NCBI GenBank assembly: GCA_020717935.1
Contig: DYDK01000084.1
Coordinates: forward strand, 1 to 7,316
DNA: 7,316 nucleotides
Reading direction: 5' to 3'
Source of the DNA: Desulfocapsa sp.
GTDB taxonomy: Bacteria; Desulfobacterota; Desulfobulbia; Desulfobulbales; Desulfocapsaceae
In this document: piece after piece, positions 1 through 5,597 of the stretch
How positions within the stretch are numbered: the stretch's first letter is position 1
How the letters are laid out: each line of letters opens with the position of its first letter
Notes under the pieces: generated by a model
Databases searched by the model: none
Told to the model about the DNA's origin: nothing
The model's input: the letters and a program-made list of their open reading frames with translations, nothing else
Position numbers and translations under genes: made by a program

Positions 1-77
1 GAGACCCAAACCCGGCCACCTCTGGTGGCTCCATTACGAGCGATCACAAGGTGGCTCCATTAGGGCGATCATTGACA
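1..77. mobile_element. Terminal part of an IS21-family-like insertion sequence
   Basis: Read on the minus strand from position 77, the sequence starts TGTCAATGATCGCCC and continues into GGAGCCACC boxes. A TGT(C)A tip followed by repeated boxes around GGTGGCTCCATTA is how I remember the ends of IS21-family elements, where the boxes bind the IstA transposase. Primase-like coding sequence begins immediately after base 77, so base 77 is placed as the outer end. A perfect inverted pair GCCACC-TCT-GGTGGC lies at 15-29. The rest of the element, including any istA/istB genes, and the other end lie outside the window, so no target duplication can be checked. The family assignment is by pattern memory only. 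Confidence 0.62.
24..75. repeat. Two tandem terminal boxes, period 26 bp
   Basis: GGTGGCTCCATTA occurs at 24-36 and again at 50-62. Each copy is followed, after two or three unrelated bases, by GCGATCA. This gives two tandem copies of an about 23-bp box with a 26-bp period. They are interpreted as the multiple terminal repeats of an IS21-type end, that is, transposase binding sites. The period is not a multiple of three, and the reading frame running through the boxes gives two unrelated peptides, so this is not a coding repeat. Confidence 0.75.
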
Positions 78-79
78 CC

Positions 80-2722
80 CCGTCAACCTCGGCATGTATT
101 TATGATAAAGATGGGAACGAACTCAGGGGCGAAGGCAGCGGCAGCCACACCTACATATTTGTCGAGAAAGGCAAGGACATCCCTCGATACTTGGAAACAC
201 TTGGCAGGCGGTTGATCTTGGCAGGTTATGGGCGGTACGAGGTTTCTCGGTCAGGGGCATTGCTATTGAGGACGCTGGTTGATTTGACTGTTGGAAGTCC
301 TGAGCGGCTTGACTTCGTAGCCGGAGCGGTTTGTGAGGATGGCCTTGTTCAGAAGCTGCCAGAACCTGCTGTCCGAGGCGGTGATTTGCTTGACACTTCA
401 ACACTGCCTGACCTGACCGACGAGGAAGAAGCCGAATACCTGGCAAGCATTCAACGACTCAAGGCCTTGGCAACCCCAACACAAGAGGCTGTTCGCTCAG
501 AATATATTGAGTCGGAAGCCGGGAAGCTGGTCAAGGCAAGGGGTATCACCAATGAGGAAGCTCGGGCGATTGTCGAGTCACGGCAGGATCATGCCTTGAA
601 TGACGGAGATCAGCTTTACTTCCAACACCTGAAAGGTAAGCCGGTCACGGTCGGAGAGATGTTGGACGACGGGGCCAGCTTCGACAAGAAGGCCCTGGCC
701 GATCCCTTAGAACCGGAATACGACGGCGGGAGCATGACCAAAGCGCGGTTTTACTGGAACGATGGAAAGCCGGTTATCAACAGCTATGCCCACGGGCAGA
801 TTAAATATACCTTCGCAAAATTCAAAGTTGTCGAATGCACAGAAAAGGATATTGAGGTCATGCTGGAAGCCGTGAAAGGAGATTGTGGGGCACCATTCCA
901 CGATGACAATTTGCGTAAGCTGGCGGCATTGAAAAAAAGCGACAAAGCCAGATTCATGCAGGTGCGCTATGCCATTAAACGGGCCAATGCGTCGGTCATC
1001 CTTACCGAATTGGACAAGGATATAAGACGAATATCCTCTTTTCCGCGTATGGGAACTTCTTTAAGTCCTTCATGTCCTTCATCTTATTCATTATCAACTA
1101 CTTATCCTTCACTGAGTCCTTCATTAAAAGAGAAAGTCCTTCATTTTAGAGATGCTCTAATTGTGAAGGTTGAGGAAAAAAATGGTGAAGAGACACCAAT
1201 TCTAATGGTGGAGTCCGAGGCGGCATGGGCGGTGGCGGTGCAGGTGAGAGGGCATTTTGCATTCGATGTTGATGGCGCGAGGTGGCTTTCCTTTGGAAAC
1301 AGCCATTGGGTTGCCTGTTCACAGACTGATTTTGATACGGCGGTCACGGCATTCCTGCATAGCGGGGCGGGGCATTTAGGATTCAGGAACGCATATCAAA
1401 ACGGCGTTGCCGCAATTCTTCAAAAGGGAGGGCAAAACAGACTGGCAGAATCAACAAGCGGGAAGATTCCTTTTCTGAATGGACTGCTTGACCTCGGAAC
1501 GAAACAAGTAGAGCCGATTACTCCCGATAACGCAATGACCTGGGTGTTACCCTTTGAATATTCAGCCGACGCGCAATGTCCTCATTTCTTGGCATGGCTA
1601 CTTTCTGCCGTGGATGGCGATCATGAGACGGTGAAGTTGTTGAGGGCATGGATTAACGCCCTGCTGACCGGCAGGCCGGATTTGCAGGTTTTTCTCCATC
1701 TAATAGGCCCGGCAGGTACAGGCAAGAGTACCTTTGGCCGGTTGGTTTTCATCCTTATCGGCAATGATAATGCGACTACGACAACCTTGCAACAGCTTGA
1801 AACAAACAGGTTTGAGGCTGCGGGAATTTACGGCAAGCGATTGGTGGCGATTGAAGATGCAGACAAATACGGAAAATCGGTCAGCGTTCTTAAAGCGATG
1901 ACAGGGCAAGACCCGTTACGGCTTGAACGGAAAAATCAGCAACAGCAAGGCTCTTTCATCTTCCAAGGGCAAACCTTGATGATGAGCAACGAGCGCCTGG
2001 CGACAACGGATTACACTTCGGGCATTGAGCGACGGCGAATCACGGTTGATTTCAAAAACCGGATTACAGAGAACGAGAAAAAAGAGTGGAGAGACCGAGG
2101 AGGCGAGGAGTCCATTTTGTACAAGGAGGCTCCCGGCATTATAAATTGGGCGTTGGCCCTTACCCGCGAAGAAGTGACTGATATTTTCAAGGGGATGCCC
2201 GAGAGAATCCTCTTGGCAAACCTGGAGGCCGCACGGTTTAACAATCCTGTCCTTGATTGGATGACTGAATGTTTAATTCCTGATTCGAATGCGCAAACCA
2301 AGATCGGCAACAAAAAAAAGATTAAAGGAGATTTCAGCGCAGATATTTTTCAAGATTATGACAGATTCCTTTATCCGAACTATCTGAAATGGTGTCTTGC
2401 GTCTGGAAGGATGGAGGTATCACTACAAAAGTTTTCCCCTACCTTGATTGATGCTGGACAGATGATGGGAATTGAGTTGAAGAAGCTCCAGCGGTCAGCG
2501 GACGGCGTGAAAATTCAAGGTCTCAGATTGCGAGCGGAAGGCGAACCCCTCTTCGACTATGAAGGACTTTCAAAATCAATGAAGGACTCAATGAAGGATA
2601 ACCCATTGATAATGAACGAAATGAAGGACATGAAGGACTTTTCAACTCACACCTATAAGAAAGAAGGATATATGCCCCTTCCTCCTGCTCATGGGGAGGC
2701 CGAAGATGCAATCTACTTCTGA
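80..2722 (+). CDS. Phage/plasmid-type primase fused to SF3 helicase, 5' end lost to IS insertion
   Basis: This is a large replication protein of the kind found on phages, plasmids and integrative elements, combining an archaeo-eukaryotic-type primase with a superfamily 3 helicase. The frame is open to the window edge. The only conventional start is TTG at 191 (843 codons, numbering below), yet clear primase sequence (PSTSACIYDKDGNEL) runs from 80. The true start is therefore presumably beyond the IS end at 77. SGSHTYIFV (before 191) fits the primase sHxh motif, and SPERLDFVAG (about 37-46) fits the third motif. The first metal-binding motif would be upstream and missing. Helicase motifs are Walker A GPAGTGKST (506-514), Walker B LVAIEDAD (about 551-558), sensor Asn600 in MMSNERL, and arginine finger ERRR (613-616). 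A winged-helix-like tail follows. Residues 291-318 are Ser/Pro-rich and 790-817 are MKD-rich; they are encoded by two inverted repeat copies. The gene overlaps the next one by 17 bp. It is probably broken as a primase, although the helicase half is intact. Confidence 0.88.
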   Translation, partial: PSTSACIYDKDGNELRGEGSGSHTYIFVEKGKDIPRYLETLGRRLILAGYGRYEVSRSGALLLRTLVDLTVGSPERLDFVAGAVCEDGLVQKLPEPAVRGGDLLDTSTLPDLTDEEEAEYLASIQRLKALATPTQEAVRSEYIESEAGKLVKARGITNEEARAIVESRQDHALNDGDQLYFQHLKGKPVTVGEMLDDGASFDKKALADPLEPEYDGGSMTKARFYWNDGKPVINSYAHGQIKYTFAKFKVVECTEKDIEVMLEAVKGDCGAPFHDDNLRKLAALKKSDKARFMQVRYAIKRANASVILTELDKDIRRISSFPRMGTSLSPSCPSSYSLSTTYPSLSPSLKEKVLHFRDALIVKVEEKNGEETPILMVESEAAWAVAVQVRGHFAFDVDGARWLSFGNSHWVACSQTDFDTAVTAFLHSGAGHLGFRNAYQNGVAAILQKGGQNRLAESTSGKIPFLNGLLDLGTKQVEPITPDNAMTWVLPFEYSADAQCPHFLAWLLSAVDGDHETVKLLRAWINALLTGRPDLQVFLHLIGPAGTGKSTFGRLVFILIGNDNATTTTLQQLETNRFEAAGIYGKRLVAIEDADKYGKSVSVLKAMTGQDPLRLERKNQQQQGSFIFQGQTLMMSNERLATTDYTSGIERRRITVDFKNRITENEKKEWRDRGGEESILYKEAPGIINWALALTREEVTDIFKGMPERILLANLEAARFNNPVLDWMTECLIPDSNAQTKIGNKKKIKGDFSADIFQDYDRFLYPNYLKWCLASGRMEVSLQKFSPTLIDAGQMMGIELKKLQRSADGVKIQGLRLRAEGEPLFDYEGLSKSMKDSMKDNPLIMNEMKDMKDFSTHTYKKEGYMPLPPAHGEAEDAIYF
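1063..1144 (+). repeat. Long intragenic inverted repeat, copy 1
   Basis: This 82-bp block is matched by the reverse complement of 2559-2640 at 69 of 82 positions without gaps. It contains five TCCTTCA units (starting at 1066, 1075, 1105, 1117 and 1137). It encodes a low-complexity Ser/Pro/Tyr segment in the linker between the primase and helicase halves. The position between domains suggests that an insertion here was tolerated. Confidence 0.9.
2559..2640 (-). repeat. Long intragenic inverted repeat, copy 2
   Basis: This is the reverse-oriented partner of 1063-1144 (69 of 82 identical). In the sense direction it encodes repeated MKD units near the primase C-terminus. Read on the minus strand it encodes PSCPS...YPSLSPSL..KVLH, as copy 1 does on the plus strand, and with the same codon phase. 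The two copies enclose about 1.4 kb holding the whole helicase domain. Confidence 0.9.
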
Positions 2723-3461
2723 CCTCTTGTCGGCATTGTCAGGGGCAGGGGTCACCGTCTCACTGGTTGGCGATAAGCTCAAGGTTGTACCGGGGAAGCT
2801 CGTCACTGAGGCGGTTAAGCAGGTGATAGTCCAGCATAAGCGGGAGATCATCGAATCGTTGCGCTTGGCAGCAGTCACGCACCCAGGGGAGGAAGGAAAC
2901 CCCTGGGACTGGCTGCGCCCTATATCGGAAGGAAAGCCTTGCTATGCAGGGAGGGGGCAAGGCCCATCATGCTTTTCATGCCAGAGCTATGACGGCAAGG
3001 GGGCATCCTGGCCGGGGCTTTGTCGCTTTCCTGAGAGCATAGGGCGGGTTGTCCTGGAGCTTGATTGGAACATTGTGGATATTGTCAATGGCTGTGGATG
3101 TTATGAAACGGATGTTAAGCGGATCGCAATCCGTGACGCGGAACCTGATTTCTGCTTCGACGATTCGCCGTTCGAGGAGTCAGGAAGCCCGTCATGCGAC
3201 CAGCAACCCGTGACGGCACATCCCTCTTGCAGGGAAAAGATTTCACCCGTGGCCCTGAAATGGTTACGGGAACACCATCAGGAATTGAAGGCGGCAGGCT
3301 GGACGATGCGGGAGCTTTACCGTCGCAACCGTTCAAGGGGGCTGGCCTGGGCGAGAGTTTGGGACAAGGCCGGCATGGTGGCCACGATGCGGGAAGGTGT
3401 GCTTGCGATTGAGTTTCAGGACGGCGGGAAGGTTGTCCGGCAAACGGCACGGCCAACCTGA
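2706..3461 (+). CDS. Cys-rich accessory protein with TubC_N-like N-terminus, downstream of primase
   Basis: This encodes a protein of 251 residues. ATG at 2706 is chosen because GGGGAGG (2693-2699) sits at normal distance, whereas the in-frame ATG at 2691 has no ribosome site. The gene overlaps the primase end by 17 bp, so the two are probably cotranslated. Residues about 1-50 (DLLSALSGAGVTVSLVGDKL, then a helix ending in HKREIIESL) resemble the TubC_N docking fold, which also occurs in accessory proteins beside mobile-element primases. The middle has Cys pairs CFSC and CGCY plus single Cys residues, possibly a metal site. The C-terminal part (LKAAGWTMRELYRR, then RQTARPT) has the look of a recurring domain in such primase neighbourhoods. 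The exact function is unknown. A role in replication of the element is inferred only from position. Confidence 0.82.
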   Translation: MQSTSDLLSALSGAGVTVSLVGDKLKVVPGKLVTEAVKQVIVQHKREIIESLRLAAVTHPGEEGNPWDWLRPISEGKPCYAGRGQGPSCFSCQSYDGKGASWPGLCRFPESIGRVVLELDWNIVDIVNGCGCYETDVKRIAIRDAEPDFCFDDSPFEESGSPSCDQQPVTAHPSCREKISPVALKWLREHHQELKAAGWTMRELYRRNRSRGLAWARVWDKAGMVATMREGVLAIEFQDGGKVVRQTARPT

Positions 3462-3619
3462 CAAAACCTGTAATTAAGCTGTGCTGTTGCGCACACCTTA
3501 ATTCGGATGTCTTGAAGCTGATTATTGAGGCCTATCTGACGAATGCTAATCGCTTGACAATAGCATGTCATCGGCTGGAGCGAGAATGGATGTGGGCGGC
3601 AAGACAGCACGGCCAGTAA
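3458..3619 (+). CDS. Possible small ORF, 53 codons, non-canonical start
   Basis: The frame from 3458 to the TAA at 3617-3619 reads like protein: LCCCAHLNSDVLKLIIEAYL, then NRLTIACHRLEREW, and ends in ARQHGQ. There is no ATG or GTG in the frame. The candidate starts are CTG at 3458, overlapping the stop of the preceding gene, or TTG at 3512, which gives 35 codons. Neither has a good ribosome site, and a hairpin (3472-3503) covers the early codons. It could be a third cistron of the primase operon, the remains of one, or chance. I do not recognise the family. Confidence 0.38.
   Translation: MTKPVIKLCCCAHLNSDVLKLIIEAYLTNANRLTIACHRLEREWMWAARQHGQ
3472..3503 (+). terminator. Hairpin just after the Cys-rich gene
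   Basis: AATTAAG (3472-3478) pairs with CTTAATT (3497-3503). After one C-C mismatch, TGTGC pairs with GCACA around a 6-base loop. The hairpin starts 10 bases after the stop at 3461. No T-run follows, so it may be a weak terminator, an RNA-stability element or a regulatory hairpin rather than a classical intrinsic terminator. Confidence 0.4.
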
Positions 3620-3662
3620 GCAGGGGCTGACCCTCTGGAGTTACGGCAAAGTTTCGGGCAAA

Positions 3663-3676
3663 GTTACGGGCGTAAC
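3663..3676. other. Perfect 14-bp palindrome
   Basis: GTTACGGGCGTAAC has perfect 6-base arms around GG. It lies among repeated CAAAGTT boxes (GGCAAAGTTT, GGCAAAGTTACGGG). It could be an operator or replication-protein site; nothing in the sequence names the binding protein. Confidence 0.35.
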
Positions 3677-3692
3677 ATCAAAAAAGGATTGG

Positions 3693-3712
3693 AAAGTTGA
3701 CCCAAAGTTGAC
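3693..3712. repeat. Two tandem AAAGTTGAC boxes, period 11 bp
   Basis: AAAGTTGAC occurs at 3693-3701 and 3704-3712. The 11-bp period puts both copies on the same DNA face, which fits binding boxes. Two copies are too few to call iterons. Confidence 0.4.
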
Positions 3713-3803
3713 ATTCAAAAGACAAAAAAGAAACGGTAACTCAACGGCAAGCGCAACACGCAAACGCAACACCGTTGACGGCCTTTGCGAAGAAACAAAA
3801 GCG

Positions 3804-3816
3804 GTAAGATTCTGGT
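3804..3816 (+). repeat. Copy of GTAAGATTCTGGT motif
   Basis: This is the same 13 bases as 4124-4136, and 11 of them recur inverted at 4107-4117. It lies directly left of the palindromic element that begins at 3819. Confidence 0.55.
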
Positions 3817-3818
3817 AA

Positions 3819-4004
3819 GGGCCTCGGCAAGAATAAATCGTTCCGTATTGCACAGGATTTTCAGTCATCCCCCAAGGGGACTTCCTGTGGGGCGTATTCG
3901 AGGAGCGGAAAGAGGCGCATAGCAGGGCTATGAAACTCTTTTCGTGACGAAGAAGATGACTGAAAAGACCAGCAAGACGGGATGATTTATTCTTGCCGAG
4001 GCCC
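3819..4004. mobile_element. MITE-like 186-bp palindromic element with TAA flanks
   Basis: The left arm 3819-3869 and right arm 3955-4004 are inverted repeats. The outer 21 bases (GGGCCTCGGCAAGAATAAAT plus C) match perfectly, and so do the innermost 12 (TTTTCAGTCATC), with scattered mismatches and one gap between. The centre holds a further small hairpin, CATAGC-AGG-GCTATG (3918-3932), flanked by GAAAGAG and CTCTTTTC. TAA occurs directly on both sides (3816-3818 and 4005-4007), compatible with a 3-bp target duplication as made by some IS5-group elements. There is no transposase and no coding frame. The alternative is a structured RNA or an extended palindromic repeat (REP/BIME-like) that is not transposed. 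Confidence 0.65.
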
Positions 4005-4106
4005 TAAGGTTGCTGACCCTCTGACGATGACCTGGAAGGCGAATTACTGATTTCTAACGGAATCTATCAGGCGGCGGCATTGAAACCGCTTTTCAAACGG
4101 ATGGGA

Positions 4107-4134
4107 CAGAATCTTACAAAAATGTAAGATTCTG
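4107..4134. other. Perfect 11-bp hairpin
   Basis: CAGAATCTTAC (4107-4117), a six-base AAAAAT loop and GTAAGATTCTG (4124-4134) pair without mismatch. The bases after it are GTTGGG, so it is not an ordinary intrinsic terminator on the plus strand. The arm recurs at 3804-3814, which suggests a binding site or a rearranged end of a small element. Confidence 0.6.
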
Positions 4135-4235
4135 GTTGGGCAGAATGCTTGCGGACGGGAATCTCAATGATGGCGAGTCTTTGCGAGGTTCTTCGTGGGG
4201 GTGACAGGGTAAAACAGCTTAATTATTTCGCATAA

Positions 4236-4241
4236 TATAAT
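4236..4241 (+). promoter_or_regulatory. Possible -10 box before the zinc-ribbon gene
   Basis: A consensus TATAAT lies in an AT-rich stretch 17 bases before the chosen start at 4259. No good -35 box is found at 16-18 bp spacing, so the promoter is weak or misplaced. Confidence 0.28.
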
Positions 4242-4258
4242 ATAGCATGGAGGGCAAT

Positions 4259-4855
4259 ATGGGCGGATGGGGAAGTGGTGTAAGCCGTGGATATTCCACG
4301 ACGGATGGCCGGTTAAGGCTTAGTATTCGTGATCTGCGTAAAACTGGCAACCTGGTTGCTGGCAAGTTTTGGTTGTGGCAATGGTCGCGCGGCAGTGATC
4401 AGTCGGGGAGCATTCAGGGAAGCACTGAGACCGAGAAGATTGTTCTGTCATATTGTCAACGCACCGATAGCGGCGAGTGGCAGGACATTAGTTTTCCTGT
4501 ATGGCTTGATTGGACTGACTGCAACTATGGCGGGAAACGAGCATGGTTCCGTTGTCCGTTCTGTGGGCAACGGGTTGGCGTTCTTTACAATGGCGGCAGT
4601 CGCTTTGCTTGTCGGAAATGCTTGCGACTGAACTACAAATGCCAGAGAGAGGGGGAAAAAGACAGAGCTTTTCGACGGGCACACAAGCTGAGGGTGAAAC
4701 TTGGTTGCAGAGATAGTTACACTTCTAAATGGCGCATAAAACCAAAGGGGATGCGGTGGGCTACTTATGAGCGTTTATGTGAGGAAGAAAATTATTATGG
4801 CAATAGAGGCTGTCAGATTGCTATGACGGCGCTTATGAAATGTACTCTGGCATGA
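4259..4855 (+). CDS. Small zinc-ribbon protein of the MGGWGSG type, function unknown
   Basis: This encodes a protein of 198 residues. ATG at 4259 is preferred over the in-frame ATG at 4247 because GGAGG (4249-4253) lies five bases upstream and because related proteins, as I recall them, begin MGGWGSG. The N-terminal half (GRLRLSIRDLRKTGNLVAGK; FPVWLDWTDCNYGGKRAWF) leads into a zinc-ribbon-like pattern, CPFCGQRVGVLYNGG followed by CRKC, about residues 99-122, and then a basic Lys/Arg-rich C-terminus (RRAHKLRVKLG). The ribbon and basic tail suggest nucleic-acid binding. Such proteins are common on mobile elements, but I know of no assigned function. It stands alone between a repeat-rich gap and the hicAB operon, on the same strand. 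Confidence 0.85.
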   Translation: MGGWGSGVSRGYSTTDGRLRLSIRDLRKTGNLVAGKFWLWQWSRGSDQSGSIQGSTETEKIVLSYCQRTDSGEWQDISFPVWLDWTDCNYGGKRAWFRCPFCGQRVGVLYNGGSRFACRKCLRLNYKCQREGEKDRAFRRAHKLRVKLGCRDSYTSKWRIKPKGMRWATYERLCEEENYYGNRGCQIAMTALMKCTLA

Positions 4856-4896
4856 TTCTATCAGAAGCTCTATTATGAACGATCAGCCTCACCCGC

Positions 4897-4925
4897 TTGA
4901 CACTATAAACAATATTGATTACAAA
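4897..4925 (+). promoter_or_regulatory. Candidate sigma-70 promoter of hicAB
   Basis: A perfect -35 box TTGACA (4897-4902) is followed, after 17 bp, by TACAAA (4920-4925), a 4/6 match to the -10 consensus. Transcription would start close to the hicA ATG at 4932, which would give a very short or absent leader. This fits the lack of a ribosome site there. Confidence 0.5.
4906..4921. promoter_or_regulatory. Candidate HicB operator between -35 and -10
   Basis: TAAACAATATTGATTA is a 16-bp near-perfect palindrome (one mismatched pair) with the core CAATATTG. It lies in the promoter spacer. HicB antitoxins with a C-terminal DNA-binding domain repress their own operon by binding such palindromes. 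That this is the site is inference from position and symmetry. Confidence 0.45.
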
Positions 4926-4931
4926 TAGACA

Positions 4932-5126
4932 ATGAACAGCAAGGAATTCAAACACTGGCTGACTCAACAGGGGGCATCGTTTCTCCCCGGAAAAGGCTCG
5001 CACCTGAAGGTGTATCTCAATGGGAAGCAGTCTATTCTGCCGATGCACAATGCCGACTTGAAGAAAGGGACAGTGGAAGGCATCAAGAAACAACTTGGAT
5101 TAAAAGAGGGAGTACGCCATGTTTAA
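4932..5126 (+). CDS. hicA: HicA family toxin (mRNA interferase)
   Basis: This 64-residue protein is a small dsRBD-fold ribonuclease that cuts mRNA and blocks translation when free of HicB. The pattern MNSKEFKHWLTQQGASF, then PGKGSHLKVYLNGK with the catalytic histidine at residue 24 in GSH, then SILPMHNADLKKGTVEGI and KKQLGLK, is the classical HicA layout, with family length. ATG at 4932 is chosen because it gives the family N-terminus, although the upstream sequence shows no strong ribosome site. The toxin comes first, and its last 8 bp overlap the start of hicB, as in many hicAB operons. No defect is seen, so it should be active. Confidence 0.95.
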   Translation: MNSKEFKHWLTQQGASFLPGKGSHLKVYLNGKQSILPMHNADLKKGTVEGIKKQLGLKEGVRHV

Positions 5127-5541
5127 CTATCCCGTTACCCTGACCCCGGATGAAACAGACGGCGGTTTTACTGTGTCGTTTGTTGATATTCCCGAGGCCA
5201 TCACCCAGGGCGACACTGAGGCCGAGGCCCTGACCGCCGCCAGGGATGCGCTGGAGTCTGCCCTTGATTTTTACTTTGAGGATAAGCGCATGGTGCCCAC
5301 TCCCTCCCCGGCCAAGAAGGGTCAGCTCGTTGTCGATCTTCCGGCCAGCTTGTCGGCCAAGGTGCTGCTGCTCAATGAGATGATCAGCCAGAGTGTCCGG
5401 CCTGCCGAGCTTGCCCGCCGTCTGAATACCACCCCGCAAGAAGTGAACCGTCTGACCAATGTCCGCCACACCACCCGCATTGATGGTATTGCCGCCGCCT
5501 TGCAGGCTATGGGGAAGCGGTTGGATATGCGGGTGGTGTGA
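5119..5541 (+). CDS. hicB: HicB family antitoxin with C-terminal DNA-binding domain
   Basis: This 140-residue protein neutralises HicA and probably represses the operon. The N-terminal domain (YPVTLTPDETDGGFTVSFVD, IPEAITQGDTEAEALTAARD, then ALESALDFYFEDKRMVP) is the partly degraded RNase H-like fold of HicB. The C-terminal part (about 85-140: LLLNEMISQSVRPAELARRL, TTPQEVNRLTN, then IDGIAAALQAMGKRLDM) is an XRE-type helix-turn-helix. GAGGGAG (5106-5112) is a good ribosome site for ATG 5119. It is full length and shows no defect. Its GC content looks higher than that of hicA. Confidence 0.95.
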   Translation: MFNYPVTLTPDETDGGFTVSFVDIPEAITQGDTEAEALTAARDALESALDFYFEDKRMVPTPSPAKKGQLVVDLPASLSAKVLLLNEMISQSVRPAELARRLNTTPQEVNRLTNVRHTTRIDGIAAALQAMGKRLDMRVV

Positions 5542-5586
5542 GGGGTGATCAACATCCTTAATTTGCAAAAAGTGGGTGTGATCCCC
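5542..5586. terminator. Possible bidirectional terminator between convergent genes
   Basis: GGGG...ATCA (5542-5551, with a TG bulge) can pair with TGATCCCC (5579-5586). The structure lies between hicB and the convergent minus-strand gene ending at 5598, where a shared terminator is expected. The pairing is imperfect and the loop is long. Confidence 0.28.
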
Positions 5587-5597
5587 TTGCGGGAAGA

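Larger units (their letters stand above)
3620..4258. other. Gene-free, repeat-rich intergenic region
   Basis: No convincing gene is seen on either strand. A plus-strand frame open from 3564 to 3818 and a short one at 4017-4127 lack start codons. The region contains a short palindrome (3663-3676), tandem AAAGTTGAC boxes (3693-3712), a 186-bp inverted-repeat element (3819-4004), a perfect hairpin (4107-4134), and a 12-bp direct repeat GCTGACCCTCTG at 3626-3637 and 4012-4023. Such density of repeats suits the edge or replication control region of a mobile element. That role is inference. Confidence 0.6.

Noticed and set aside
1063..1144. CRISPR-like array or phase-variable simple repeat from TCCTTCA units
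   Set aside because: The units are too short, irregularly spaced and lack spacers. The long inverted partner at 2559-2640 explains the block better.
2691..2705. Earlier ATG at 2691 for the Cys-rich gene
   Set aside because: It has no ribosome site. The GGGGAGG after it serves ATG 2706.
3564..3818. Plus-strand open frame of about 84 codons running to the MITE edge
   Set aside because: It lacks a start codon, is Lys/Thr-rich with low-complexity composition, and does not continue across the element when that is removed.
3641..3868. Minus-strand frame of 75 codons
   Set aside because: It starts inside the arm of the palindromic element and has no ribosome site or recognisable protein character.
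4017..4127. Plus-strand open frame of 36 codons
   Set aside because: It has no start codon and no ribosome site, and it runs into a perfect hairpin. There is not enough to call a gene.
4247..4258. Earlier ATG at 4247 for the zinc-ribbon gene
   Set aside because: The ribosome site GGAGG lies after it and serves ATG 4259, which gives the family-like MGGWGSG start.
5083..5568. 161-codon minus-strand frame
   Set aside because: It is antisense to hicB, with Gly/His-rich composition typical of a shadow frame.
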